Of a DNA stretch of 64,000 bases, positions 21,801-29,130 are shown piece after piece. Made by a program: the position numbers and the translations under genes. Under the pieces are notes generated by a model, which was not told the origin of the DNA, did no database searches, and worked only from the letters and a program-made list of their open reading frames with translations. The DNA is from Agapetus fuscipes (taxonomy: Eukaryota > Arthropoda > Insecta > Trichoptera > Glossosomatidae), in the NCBI GenBank assembly GCA_951799405.1, contig OX637362.1:11022493-11086492 (forward strand), in the 5' to 3' direction. Every line of letters begins with the position of its first letter. Within the stretch, counting starts at the first letter, position 1.

Positions 21801-23590
21801 AGTTAACTGTAATTATCATAGCGATTACAAACCTTCTTTTTCGATTTTCTCGAAACTAGCTTTGTGTAAGATGTCTGAGTATTGAACTAGGGCAGCGATA
21901 TGTCTGTAAATCAAACCACGTGTTCAGAATGGATGCACACCGGATAGCTAATGTTTCTGCAAAGGAACTGCCAAATCGGTCAACGAAGGTAGATGTCAAC
22001 CATTTAAGTCCGGTCGATAGCTCAGTGGGTAGAGTGCTTGCATTCTATGAAAAATAAAATACCGGCAAGGTTCACTCATCCTTCACAATAAATGAGTACC
22101 AGCCCCCTCAGGAGCTGAGAAACCCCCACTTCAACTGAAGTGGTTGGCGCAAGGCAGGCCCCCCTACCTGTAAAAATAAATAGGTTCAACTCGCCACATG
22201 CGAAACCCTTCGGGGATAACGCGGCAAGAATTTACACTATTTGCATTTGTTTAGTTGCTTAACTGCCAATTGGTCAGCGAAGTTAGATGTCAGCCATTGA
22301 AGGCAGAAGTGGATAGTTTAGTGTTATTTGTTTGTAATATTTTGGATGGTTGGTGCATTAACACTGTGAAAATTCATCTTATCTTTAGTTATTCAAACAC
22401 TGTTTTATTTTCACTCTTTATTATTTAATTATTTGGACACAAACGTTTTCAACTATACAGTCAACATCATCAGGTCTTTATCATCAGGATTACTGTGTAG
22501 TCGAAAACTTTTGTGTCCAAATAATTAAATAGTAAAGAGTGAAAATAAAACAATGTTTGAATAACTAAAGATTATTTGTTTGTTGTCAGATTTGGTGCAG
22601 TCGCCTGTACGAGTACAAGCTGCTGCCCCCAGACCTGCCCCTGCCGGAGCTGCTGTACGCACTGTGCCAGGGGCTGCTGTACCACGCCAGGGTCATGCAC
22701 CCCGACAGCTGCCCCCGGTACATCGTCAACCTGCTCAACACCGTGTCCGGCGGCAAGTAAGTAACCACCGCAATTGTAAGCTACGCAAACAGGCAGATTT
22801 GTCAAGGGTAGGCTTGAAAATAAACCTCCAAAAAACAAAGATACTAAGCCCAAATAAAATTCAAATCTTGGTTGAAAATGAAATCTTAGAAGTTGTAGAC
22901 CACTGTATTTATCTTGGTCACAATGTTAAACTGGGGAAAGAAAATCAAGCAACCAAAATTACCAGAAGGATAGCACTAGGACGTGGGCAGCTTCCGGAAA
23001 TCTGAAGAATTAATGATCGGTAAAACATGATTTAAGATCTACTTTACAAAACCCAGTTTCAGGAGGAGTGTCAGGAGATGAAGCGATGGGGTGGAAACTT
23101 ACAAGCTCTGGCCGTGACAAATTAGAACGGAATATGATCTAGAGAGAAAAGTGGAGGCAACTCCTTGAGGAGGTCAAGACCCACAGCGGGTTGCAGCGCC
23201 AATGATGATGATCATTCAACCATCGCGAACGAGTCTTTCACGACTCATTCTTGAGACATGATTTCTCCTTAATCCCCACCTGGATCTTTTCCACCTCACT
23301 TCGTCCTCTATTTCACAGGTTTTTCATATTGGTTCATTATGGATAAGAATTTGCTATGTTTTGCCTGTGATTATTCTAATAACTTTGCTTTCAAATGTTC
23401 CGAGTAGTCCTTTGGTCCTTCTTGTGTCCTCTCTAGCTTTAATACGTTTTTAATTAGATATAATTTTATTCATACAAAATTGAATTTAACTGTAAATTTT
23501 TAATGCTTGCCAAAATGAATGTCCCGTTGTTGTTTCAGGGTCCAGATCATCTACTCTACATTCCTGACTATGATTTTGAAGCATTGCTGA
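686..23590 (+). CDS. TMEM135: TMEM135 (transmembrane protein 135), nine coding exons
   Basis: Joined exons 686-844, 12433-12563, 13781-13907, 16902-17053, 18275-18395, 19355-19507, 21148-21288, 22590-22756 and 23539-23590 give one open frame of 400 aa; all introns are GT-AG and every phase matches. The protein has the short Cys-rich N-terminal domain of the family (C18, C19, C29), then hydrophobic segments, a Cys-containing loop with YCPHTGMC in exon 5, and the AGFLAGTAFWF and NPNLSIALAS segments of exon 7 that align to the vertebrate AGFLAGISMMF region. Human TMEM135 is 458 aa, so this copy is shorter, mainly at the C-terminus. Family knowledge: multipass protein of mitochondria/peroxisomes tied to fat storage and mitochondrial dynamics; related to the Tim17 group. 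Exons are GC-rich against very AT-rich introns. The introns are full of transposons. No AATAAA lies close after the stop; the first good one I see is near 25073. Confidence 0.9.
1241..1374 (-). repeat. RTE LINE-tail copy (partial), inverted next to another
   Basis: Begins in the reversed tail end (taagttgcaaagatatgt) and stops midway at a junction with a plus-strand copy at 1375. Confidence 0.8.
1375..1616 (+). repeat. RTE LINE-tail copy
   Basis: From gaggctgaccaccc to cttagattatag; the short ORF at 1373-1567 is only this repeat read through. Confidence 0.85.
1688..1826 (+). repeat. First copy of a 138 bp direct repeat
   Basis: Matches 2529-2666 closely (aaaaaagttgtaaaaaatat, cctcaagtt, aagaacttaaaaataaa, ttgttatataacattcat). 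The two copies flank a LINE 3' end and unique DNA. Confidence 0.8.
1830..2234 (+). mobile_element. 5'-truncated RTE LINE 3' end with tail
   Basis: Starts inside the last ORF codons (aaagaaatggcggtt), has the 3' UTR, then the full tail ending (ATTAG)n. Confidence 0.88.
2529..2666 (+). repeat. Second copy of the 138 bp direct repeat
   Basis: See 1688-1826; preceded by a small perfect hairpin (tttctttgatcttt / aaagatcaaagaaa) at 2477-2510. Confidence 0.8.
2854..3099 (-). repeat. RTE LINE-tail copy, ATTATAG subtype
   Basis: Reverse orientation from tctataatctaag to tatacaaggaa; carries the subtype markers attcagcatttgtaag. Confidence 0.88.
3413..3690 (-). repeat. RTE LINE-tail copy, ATTAG subtype
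   Basis: Full length in reverse; a 20 bp plus-strand tail start (3392-3412) abuts it. Confidence 0.88.
3755..3925 (+). repeat. Degenerate RTE LINE-tail copy
   Basis: Recognisable cccatactgtaaaaatgg and gcgcaaacttacaa segments with internal loss. Confidence 0.65.
4213..4448. mobile_element. Foldback/MITE with about 57 bp inverted ends
   Basis: Arms 4214-4270 and 4391-4447 pair over about 57 bp, the inner 32 bp (gttgagcccacgctttgaca onward) without mismatch. Its interior includes half of the MITE seen complete at 38568-38728. Confidence 0.75.
4700..5167 (-). mobile_element. 5'-truncated RTE LINE 3' end with tail
   Basis: Reverse: (TCTAA)n tail at 4700, tail repeat, 3' UTR, then the last ORF codons (CKDRKKC, EEMKEV) to about 5167. 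Confidence 0.88.
5213..5512 (-). repeat. SINE2 copy (tRNA-headed)
   Basis: Reverse copy; head at 5512 reads gatagctcagttggtagagt with a B-box-like ggttcgaatcc counterpart. Body contains the conserved cccctcgggag and gaagtg segments and the tail acactacatgtg. A further tail scrap lies at 5550-5625. Confidence 0.88.
5645..5694 (+). repeat. 5' piece of an RTE LINE tail
   Basis: agattggtatg to ttcactttgccag, then replaced by a reverse copy. Confidence 0.7.
5711..5960 (-). repeat. RTE LINE-tail copy
   Basis: Full reverse copy from ttatctaagttgcaaag to aatctattagtcgagg. Confidence 0.88.
6055..6802 (-). mobile_element. 5'-truncated RTE LINE: C-terminal ORF, 3' UTR and tail
   Basis: Tail at 6055-6300, 3' UTR, then 120 codons of ORF C-terminus in reverse ([38 protein letters not shown]), nearly identical to the intact element. 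Truncation at about 6802. Confidence 0.9.
7385..7511. mobile_element. Partial MITE related to 38568-38728
   Basis: Shares tttgtatgaggactaatcag and the gaattactgtggtgat end with the complete element. Confidence 0.6.
7851..8140. mobile_element. MITE with AGGGGCTGTCC ends and poly-G runs
   Basis: Ends aggggctgtccatatattacgtca and, inverted, aggggccgtccataaatgacgtca. Three runs of 9-13 G inside on the plus strand. No coding content. Confidence 0.8.
8297..8522 (-). repeat. RTE LINE-tail copy
   Basis: Reverse copy from atctaagttgcaaag to tataagtcaag, diverged. Confidence 0.8.
8907..9152 (+). repeat. RTE LINE-tail copy
   Basis: Forward copy starting at the common boundary attccttgact. Confidence 0.88.
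9450..9533 (+). repeat. RTE LINE-tail copy, 5' truncated
   Basis: acacgtgtttgtttgtgggc to cttagatt; ATTATAG subtype. Confidence 0.75.
9831..10073 (-). repeat. RTE LINE-tail copy, ATTATAG subtype
   Basis: Reverse copy from aatctataatctaag to tataagtcaagg. Confidence 0.88.
10077..10520 (-). repeat. Unclassified interspersed repeat (family B), reverse copy
   Basis: Matches 18450-19015 and 40385-40995: caaacgttgca, ctcagtcctgtcaaacg, ataacgcgtgtta, cgcaatagtacc. No clear termini or coding signal; the 84-codon ORF here is within the repeat. Confidence 0.75.
10816..11335 (-). repeat. RTE LINE-tail copy split by a second RTE fragment
   Basis: Reverse tail pieces at 10816-10855 and 11155-11335 flank an inserted plus-strand RTE fragment. 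Confidence 0.75.
10885..11152 (+). mobile_element. RTE-like LINE fragment (ORF C-terminus)
   Basis: Encodes [19 protein letters not shown] and MKKVMNVEEMKEVC, then SGHPKWN; a different lineage from the full-length element. 5' truncated. Confidence 0.85.
11441..11590 (+). repeat. Diverged RTE LINE-tail copy
   Basis: attccttgaccaagaggttgg onward; decays after 11590. Confidence 0.65.
11730..12020 (+). repeat. SINE2 copy
   Basis: Head gatagctcagttggtagagt, B-box-like ggattcgaatccc, body gagtaccagcccc; slightly shortened near the 3' end. Confidence 0.9.
12091..12348 (+). repeat. RTE LINE-tail copy
   Basis: Starts at the common boundary tttccttgactta, ends cttagatttg. Confidence 0.9.
12349..12415 (-). 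repeat. SINE1 3' fragment
   Basis: caagagccctctgcaagctt to aagaaaaaccc; ends about 18 bp before TMEM135 exon 2. Confidence 0.7.
12433..12563 (+). CDS. TMEM135: TMEM135 exon 2
   Basis: Residues 54-96 plus two bases of R97; acceptor ctcttttgtttcag, donor gtaaga. Encodes the SYLFSGGFGVFVCTAF membrane segment and FNCILR, which matches FFCILRK of the vertebrate protein. Confidence 0.92.
12600..13120 (+). repeat. Unclassified repeat (family C), forward copy
   Basis: Matches 30895-30340 in reverse over about 500 bp (ccaataaaggttaaagtctc, catatcgcgaccaggtagtc, gacgtcatccaactttgaac). A 3' part also occurs at 53789-53932. Confidence 0.85.
13222..13434 (+). repeat. RTE LINE-tail copy, 5' truncated
   Basis: gtcacccctgttg to ttgcaacttagatt. 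Confidence 0.8.
13466..13748. mobile_element. hAT-type MITE, 283 bp, 8 bp duplication
   Basis: Inverted ends cagaggttcccaaac / gggaacctctg and matching 8 bp flanks GAGTAATG (13458-13465, 13749-13756). Contains a SINE3 piece ending in poly-A at 13563-13668. Confidence 0.88.
13563..13668 (+). repeat. SINE3 fragment nested in the hAT MITE
   Basis: acaagcttctgctttcgcat, ataggttggtgaattgca and an A run; same as reverse copies at 15199 and 39113. Confidence 0.65.
13781..13907 (+). CDS. TMEM135: TMEM135 exon 3
   Basis: Completes R97 and encodes residues 98-139; acceptor catattccag, donor gtcaga. GC-rich exon encoding TTVFLPCFLGGAGIFFEPP. A hAT MITE duplication ends only 24 bp before it. Confidence 0.92.
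13965..14273 (-). repeat. SINE1 copy (tRNA-headed)
   Basis: Reverse: head at 14273 side reads accggtctgtagtctagtgg, body caactgggtcttgcttgag, tail with agcgctcacc and AAATAAATCATCCT. Confidence 0.88.
14365..14515 (+). repeat. SINE1 head, 3' truncated
   Basis: gaccggtccgtagtctagtg to accaaagaccg, then directly joined to an RTE tail. Confidence 0.85.
14516..14762 (+). repeat. RTE LINE-tail copy
   Basis: tgacttataagttggtatg to cttagatttagattag. Confidence 0.9.
14895..15131. mobile_element. MITE with perfect 24 bp inverted ends
   Basis: Ends agttcttgtttatcgtatac... at 14895-14918 and its exact reverse complement at 15108-15131; 237 bp, AT-rich, no ORF. Confidence 0.8.
15166..15630 (-). repeat. 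RTE LINE-tail copy split by SINE3
   Basis: Reverse tail 15166-15198 and 15405-15630 with SINE3 in between. Confidence 0.85.
15199..15404 (-). repeat. SINE3 copy (tRNA-like head, T run at plus-strand start)
   Basis: Reverse copy: poly-A tail (ttttttttt on plus), and on the minus strand a B-box-like ggttcgaatcccgc. Related copies at 39113-39375 and 13563-13668. Confidence 0.7.
15832..16110 (-). mobile_element. RTE LINE 3' end, partial
   Basis: Reverse: start of the tail, 3' UTR, and ORF end to tatgactctggatatcc; the distal tail is missing. Confidence 0.85.
16112..16325 (+). repeat. RTE LINE-tail copy, ATTATAG subtype
   Basis: atactgtaaaaaatggttca to cttagattatag. Confidence 0.85.
16335..16505 (-). 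repeat. Diverged SINE1 3' part
   Basis: Reverse copy: actcaagcaagacccagttg and neighbouring body. Confidence 0.65.
16547..16848 (+). repeat. SINE1 copy, full length
   Basis: Head accggtccttagtctagtg, B box ggttcgaatccc, body and complete tail tgaggtgtgatacacaaaaa, gcgctcacc, ending TATTATTA. 54 bp before TMEM135 exon 4. Confidence 0.9.
16902..17053 (+). CDS. TMEM135: TMEM135 exon 4
   Basis: Residues 140-189 plus two bases of W190; acceptor catgctgcag, donor gtgaga. Encodes the membrane segment LLFMCGSSYLFYLMR. SINE1 copies lie about 54 bp away on both sides. Confidence 0.9.
17108..17432 (+). repeat. SINE1 copy with the alternative 3' end
   Basis: Head accggtccgtagtccagtgg, B box ggttcgaatccc, then cacctctacggcactac and ctagagtctctgaaatctag ending in A12. 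Confidence 0.9.
17755..18270 (-). mobile_element. CR1/L2-like LINE fragment (RT C-terminus)
   Basis: Minus-strand reading has LQSLQNAVARLIYG, LQALHWLKIPERITFK, then (after frame decay) DRAFKAAAPMTWNAIP and FKRCLKTHVF, the typical end of CR1/L2-type reverse transcriptases. Its edge coincides with the TMEM135 exon 5 acceptor. Confidence 0.88.
18275..18395 (+). CDS. TMEM135: TMEM135 exon 5
   Basis: Completes W190 and encodes residues 191-230, phase 0 at its end; donor gtaaca. Encodes the Cys loop SYCPHTGMCRDYIAK, equivalent to the vertebrate CISYCIKGF region. The acceptor (gtgttaag) lacks a strong pyrimidine tract and lies at the edge of an antisense CR1-like LINE fragment. Confidence 0.87.
18450..19015 (+). 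repeat. Unclassified interspersed repeat (family B), forward copy
   Basis: ttgagtaataacatagagga to tcataagtcaatgg; holds a nested RTE fragment at 18830-18940. Confidence 0.8.
18830..18940 (+). mobile_element. RTE-like LINE 3' fragment (lineage 2)
   Basis: Encodes [20 protein letters not shown] and RGSGHP, then the cgacagagttacag end. Confidence 0.85.
19355..19507 (+). CDS. TMEM135: TMEM135 exon 6
   Basis: Residues 231-281, phase 0 both ends; acceptor gtttgtccag, donor gtaaca. Ends in GMFLGGYQGIYR, matching the conserved GAFLGSFVSIYKG of vertebrate TMEM135. Confidence 0.92.
19916..20456 (-). mobile_element. RTE-like LINE fragment (lineage 2), open C-terminal ORF
   Basis: 165 open codons on the minus strand: [47 protein letters not shown], ending RGSGHP. 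3' end carries (TGTAAC)n on the plus strand. 5' truncated. Confidence 0.9.
20836..21031 (-). repeat. RTE LINE-tail copy, partial
   Basis: Lacks both extreme ends; core aacatgccgcatgtggac present. Confidence 0.85.
21148..21288 (+). CDS. TMEM135: TMEM135 exon 7
   Basis: Residues 282-328, phase 0 both ends; acceptor ttgttag, donor gtgagt. Encodes LPAGFLAGTAFWFNPNLSIA, a conserved membrane-associated core of the family. Confidence 0.9.
21297..21597 (-). repeat. SINE1 copy, full length
   Basis: (TAATA)n tail on the plus strand at 21299, body agacccagttgctgtaaggc, head ending ggttcgtagtctagtgg in reverse. Confidence 0.88.
21637..21901. repeat. Near-perfect 126 bp inverted repeat (long hairpin)
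   Basis: Arms 21637-21762 and 21776-21901 are exact reverse complements except one position (21757 against 21781), with a 13 nt loop. Lies in TMEM135 intron 7. The loop region contains gtgtagcttagttgc, also the 3' end of SINE2. Confidence 0.95.
22013..22262 (+). repeat. SINE2 copy with internal deletion
   Basis: Head gatagctcagtgggtagagt; the section between head and tttattt-body is lost; flanked by about 35 bp direct repeats (near 21968 and 22263). Confidence 0.85.
22381..22572. repeat. Foldback element, 81 bp arms
   Basis: Arms 22381-22461 and 22492-22572 pair with five mismatches around a 30 nt loop containing catcatcagg. Ends 17 bp before TMEM135 exon 8. Confidence 0.9.
22590..22756 (+). 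CDS. TMEM135: TMEM135 exon 8
   Basis: Residues 329-383 plus two bases of K384; acceptor gttgtcag, donor gtaagt. Encodes LPELLYALCQGLLYHARVMH, aligning to the IYSISTAICFQAAVME region near the vertebrate C-terminus. A foldback element ends 17 bp before it. Confidence 0.9.
22785..23215 (+). mobile_element. RTE-like LINE 3' fragment (lineage 3) with (ATG)n tail
   Basis: Reads VGLKINLQKTKI, VDHCIYLGHNVKLGKENQ, then decayed to WRQLLEEVK and a TGATGATGATG end. In TMEM135 intron 8. Confidence 0.85.
23539..23590 (+). CDS. TMEM135: TMEM135 exon 9 (terminal)
   Basis: Completes K384 and encodes the last 16 residues (VQIIYSTFLTMILKHC) followed by TGA. Acceptor is gttgtttcag. The vertebrate protein continues about 40 residues further, so this short end is a lineage difference or there is an unseen alternative 3' exon. 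Confidence 0.75.
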
Positions 23591-24330
23591 CTTCAGACTG
23601 TCATCTCTCTCTATCTTTCACGCTTCGCCTTCGTCTATTTCTCTCTAACACAAATCTCTTTTTACCTCAAATATAAAAGTTTATGTTTAAAATCAATCAT
23701 AGTGTTTTACCAAAATAGTTTGTGGTCAGACGTTGACTGGGAAAGGAATTATGGATGAACAGGCAAATGCAAGACTTGAATATACAGAAAATAAGGTCAG
23801 TTTGATCAACGATTAGCACGCATTTTACATATACTGATAGAACACCTGTTCTATATAAAGGCTGGCAGCACAGAGGGCTAAAAATATTTTAAAAACACAA
23901 ACTCATCTTGTTAACACAGCCACTGACAAAATCTATCATAGGGTCCATAGGAATGAGTACCACAGTCCTTGTGGTCTCCGGTAATTGATAAAAAAAAAAA
24001 GGTTACCGCCGCAATCACCAGATGTCGGACTACAATTCGGACCAGCATGTAAGCTGTAATGCTCACTAGCCATTTTACTTCTTTTGTTAAATGCTCTAGT
24101 TGAGGTTAAACATAAAGTTGTATGATTGGAGTACTTATCTCTAATCTTAAATGAATTCACAATTAACTATTGCAGATACCATGTCAGCACAAATGAAAAT
24201 ATAATTAAATTATTAGATTGTAAGGCATCCACCATTGTTATCTCATAGAGTATGGGAATTAATTTTATTTGTTATATTATTAAATACATTTTTTACCAAA
24301 ACTTGTTTTCTCCCTTTCCTTATTTATTCT
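23591..24330. other. 3' flank of TMEM135
   Basis: Presumed 3' UTR and downstream DNA. Pyrimidine-rich patch just after the stop. A segment near 23690-23745 shares gttttaccaaaa and the tggtcaga motif with 55360-55420; otherwise nothing I can name. Confidence 0.4.
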
Positions 24331-24339
24331 TCAATCTAA

Positions 24340-24990
24340 TCAAGTGCACGTCTACAAGGGCTTCGTTGTACATATTTTTATGCACCACCACACACAACTT
24401 GGATTTGATGTGCTCAGATATGAGGAGCCGGTGAAAGCTCTGCAAGAAGGAGGATATGCGGCAAAACTTTGAGGAGTTGTATTTAATCTTGCTGCCGCAT
24501 TCTGCAGTGACTGCAGCGTGTGGAGTTGCTTCATTGTCTGATGCACATATTCCAAGCTGCAGTAGTCCATTCTGGACTTCCCAAGGGCATTCACCAGGCT
24601 CTTGGTGACCTGTATTGGCAGGCATCCTCTAATGGTTGTAATCTATCGAGGCCAAAGTATCCTGTCCTAGCTGTCTTGCCAATGTGATTCCAAGATGTAA
24701 GTGTTGGTCTATACAAGTTTGGACCCCCAAGAGTCTGATGCTTTCTGCTGGCTTTATACCACAAAAGGATTTTCTCTACAAAAACTGTACAGACTTCTTC
24801 TTTGGCAGACTGCCTTCTACCCACTCCTAAATGAAGACTTCTTCCAATTGCCTCCTGTTCATCAACCTCTTCCTTATAATCCACTAAACATCATCCAGCC
24901 ATCTCATCTATGGCCTCGCCACTACTGCCAACAGCAAAAGCTTGCAGATCCTGGATCACCATGGAACAATCCGTTTCAAAAACTTTTCGG
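24340..24990 (-). mobile_element. Decayed CR1/L2-like LINE RT fragment
   Basis: Minus-strand readings in shifted frames: KPAESIRLLGVQTCID, GKSRMDYCSLEYVHQ, LQSLQNAAARL. Typical RT thumb region, with many frameshifts. Confidence 0.8.
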
Positions 24991-24999
24991 GCTCAGACC

Positions 25000-27990
25000 A
25001 GAGTGATGACGCTGGTGGCCCCCGAGCTGTGTTTTGAAGACTCCTGCAATAGATTAAATTATTGTAAGAGAATAAAACAAAAATATTTTTATAAAGAAAT
25101 ATTTTTTTATTTTTGATTCTGTTAGGAGATCATTAATGCGGAAATACATGGTCACGTTAATCTATAATTTATATTTATTCATAGTCTTTATTATTGGAAT
25201 TAGTTTCTCTTGAAAATGAGTGGGAGAGTTTAGTACACGGTTCATAATGAACGTAGGCGGCAGATGACGGGACACGCTGCTGTGATGTTCAGATCTACCA
25301 ACTGATAAAACCGATGGGCATCGTTTTGCTTTCCTTTGAAATGAATATTCCTTAATTGACAACACCTTTCTCAAGATGGCACAGATACTTAAAAATTTCA
25401 CCACGACCATTACAGTCCGTGTACATCATAAATAAATTTATAGGTTAAAAATGTAACTAAGCTGAGAGTTGCCAGTCAAAAAAATAACATTTATAGCTGT
25501 GAGGCAAAACATGTAGGTATACATTCAAATGGATAGGTATATTTGTCTTTAAAAATAAAGTCAAATGGCAATACTTAATAGGTACAATATTTGGAATATA
25601 AACGGTAGTATTTGTCATGATATATTTTTTTCATTCTTAGCACCTAAAAAAATAATTCACAATATCAAATAGCACATACAAATGAACTTTGAAAATAATG
25701 TATAATACATTTGTGCTGCCTTTTTCACAATAATTTTAAATTTATATATCATCAAATTGATACCAGCACAACAAGAATAAAGCCATATTTAAGTTTAGGT
25801 AAAAAATACATAATCACTTTGTCAGCAAAGTAATCTTGACATCTCTATTTAAATAATATTCCTTTCCAATAAACCAACATTTTGAAAAAATATAAAGTGT
25901 ATTATAAATTTCCCTAAAATCAAGGAAACTGTTTTTTACAACATCACGTAATTCTTTTTTCAAATTTGACAGATGTGTACCATAGAGTGGAGATTATTTT
26001 ATGAATTTCATCTAGGAACAAGAAGAGCGCCTTAGTTTTGATTGAATAACATTTGCCTCTTTCATGCAAGAAAAAATAAAACTGCTTAGTAGATAAATAA
26101 ACATTGAAGAAATATAATATACTGAAATTATTTTATTTGATATTTTAGGAATAGGTCTATTAGATTAGAATATCTACCTACAATGAGTTTTTATTTCAAA
26201 ATTAATAGCCTCATGTTTGAACTAATGTCTGGAACTTAGGATTTTTTTCAAAAATACAAAATGACAGATGACTTTCTCTGTTTCTCATTTTCTTAAATCT
26301 TTTTCGAAAACATATCCTAGTTACTTTTGGCTCTATTCAACTCATTTAGGATAACAGTTTTTTTCATAATCAAGCAGATAACCCTAAATGCAAATTTATA
26401 ATTGCGTTCCCTTTTTGAATAGAAGAAAAAATAAATCACATTAGGGGTTTTTTTTAACTACTGATCTGTAAAAACATAGATTACTGAATGATTTTCAGAA
26501 GTATCTACGTGGTTTAGAATATGTACAATAGTTTTTTTATTCGTATTATCATGAATTTTCAGTCAAATTAATAATATTAAATTAAAATTCAATATGTAAA
26601 ACTGCTACTCGAGGAATCAGAAAAAAGCTCAAAATTTTAGAAAAAATTCTCAGCGGACAAATGTCACAGGTCTATGTAACCAACCAATAAAACATAGCTT
26701 TCTTAAAATATATTAGTTAGCTTTTTACCTATCAACCCGGCTCGATGCCGTCTTTCAAATATCAGCCAAGTATGAGTAAAAAAATGTATAAAAATAAAGC
26801 ATAATTACAGACAAATTAAATTAAAACATTAAATTTATGATTTCATGAGAATATTAAAATAATAATACCTAAGAAATACTGTTATGTGATAATAACCTAA
26901 AATTAAATAATTATTTTTTTTACAATAAATCAAGAGATTCTAAGGATCAGGTTTGCGTTAAAAAATAAATTATAAAAGTATTAATTAGATAGGTTAAATT
27001 AATAATTCAGTTAATAAAGTAGAGAATAATCCCTACAATATAGATTTACTATAAAATAGTCACTTTTGCACCACCCTAATTTTATTAGAATAAAAGTAAT
27101 TTACTTAACAATCATCAGTTCCATAGATATTTTTGTAAATGGAATGTTGTCCGCAGTCTAATGGCCAATTTCAAAAAATTAAAAAAATGTGACCCAAAAA
27201 TATATTGCATACAATTCTTTAATAAAAAAAATATGTATCAGTGGAATTAAACAGTGTTTTTTTTTTATATTTAATATTTTTGAAATGGAGTTCTACAACG
27301 TTTCCGTTAAAACATTTCATAAAAAAAAAACAATCGTTTTATAACCTCAAAATGAGCTGTCAGTGTCAAATGGTTTCATATTATGCACCAAGATAATGGC
27401 GTTCAGATTTGAAACTATCTGGCCAGGTGAAGCCACATTTTATCCCACTTTAAAGGAGAATACTATTATTTTGCAAAATCAGGGAAAACACTTTATTTTA
27501 CACCACTCGATTTTGACTAATCAAAAAAGGAACATACCATAGACAATTAACATTAACTTTTGAGTTAAATTTTTGTTCCATTCATGAGAAACAGACCAAA
27601 AAAATAAATATTACAATTTGAAAAATAACAAAAATTTACAAATATTTTTTGATAGATATTTTATCACAAGCACATAGGGAACAAGGGGGAGGTATTTGTA
27701 GGAAAAAAGCGACATCTGTTTGGCCCCGCTTGTTCTAATAATCTGTTGAATATAATACTATACATAATATGGAGAAGCCAAGCAAGCTACTAAATACATA
27801 TTATGAATTCAAAAGGCAAATATTATTGCATGTATTTACAACTAGTAAATGGGAAACAATCTTACAGAAAACAAAATTAACAATAAATTATAGTCCAACT
27901 CGTCAGAGAACAGACCATGGGAGGCCAGGAGAAGCTCGGAGACACAAAATAAAAGATGGAGCGACAATATTTTCCATGCTATAGGAACGG
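25000..27990. other. AT-rich convergent intergenic stretch
   Basis: No gene supported; short ORFs have no recognisable product. AATAAA at 25073 could end TMEM135 transcripts. A piece at about 26600-26710 resembles the MITE at 59239-59410 (acaggtctatgtaaccaacc). Otherwise I see nothing. Confidence 0.5.
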
Positions 27991-28003
27991 AGTAGATGAG
28001 TGT

Positions 28004-28300
28004 TGATAATAATAATATTAGGATGATTTATTTGGTGAGCGCTGTCCTTGTGTGAATCACACCTTAAGAGCCCTCTGCAATCTTGGTCGTCGCTGTAGAA
28101 AGCGCCAATGCTCAAACAAGACCCAGTTGCTGTAAGGCTAGATGAACCTTTGGCGATCGGTCTTTGGTAAAGGTAATGAATTTTTCACCCATCAAAGAGG
28201 ATATTTGAAAATGGTAGATTTTTTTGTGCTCCCCTGGGATTTGAACCCATGACCTTCCATTTACGAGTCCGCAGTTTTAACCACTAGACTATGGACTGAA
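28004..28300 (-). repeat. SINE1 copy
   Basis: Tail aataatattaggatgattta, body gacccagttgctgtaaggct, head in reverse ending agtctatggactg. Confidence 0.87.
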
Positions 28301-28364
28301 GTGTTGGGATATTGAAAGATGATGCCAAATGCAGTAGGAATGATGTTGGAACCGTGTGTCTAGG

Positions 28365-28475
28365 TTCTTCACCCCTAAGGTATATGAATTTTCAAACCAG
28401 CGGAGAGGGATTTGAGCCCACGACTTTCCATATACGAGTCCGAAGCATTCCCACTAGACTACGGATCGGTCATTG
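28365..28475 (-). repeat. SINE1 head part
   Basis: Reverse: ttgagcccacgactttccat, cactagactacggatcggtc. Confidence 0.8.
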
Positions 28476-28910
28476 AGTGTTGCTCAAAACAAAAAAAATT
28501 TGAAGATACCTTTGCCAAATAGAGAGAAGGAGGCTAACAAAGATAAAAATACACATAGAAGATTGCTTCCCAGGCAACACAGTTAAAATATAAACATATG
28601 TTTCACGGCCATCTTGACACAACATCGATAACTATATGGTTTGTTTTATAAAGCGCAAAAATACATTCAATTCAATATCAGTAGTAACATTATAAAATCT
28701 CTATACACAGTACAATTTAAACATTTTTAAATGATACATTTTGGGTTCCATTTGATTTTACCGCTTGATATTGGGCAACTAGGATATACGAGTATTTAGA
28801 ATTTCATTTAATTTTGCTGAAATTATGATAGCGGATTCAGTGCGAAAACTCTCCATCCAGCCATCTTGCTCTCGGTCTTCCCACTGCCCTGCGCCCCTCT
28901 GGGCCCGCCA

Positions 28911-29130
28911 CTAATCTAATCTAAGTTGCAAAGATATGTAACATTGGGGATTCACATTGTATGCATTTTCACAAGCAGACATGAACAAGTTCGCGCTTAA
29001 ACATGCCGATAAAAACCCAAATCTCAAATGAACATACACCCTGAAACTCTTGTCGATCTTCCCTGGAACATGGGTGACATTGGCAAAGTGACCATTTTCT
29101 ACAGCATGGGTGGTCAGCCACATGCCAACT
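28911..29130 (-). repeat. RTE LINE-tail copy
   Basis: taatctaagttgcaaag to cagccacatgccaac; small central deletion. Confidence 0.87.

Noticed and set aside
22580..23005. 141-codon ORF across TMEM135 exon 8 and downstream
   Set aside because: It is a shifted frame of exon 8 joined through the intron to a LINE RT fragment; the true exon frame ends at a consensus donor.
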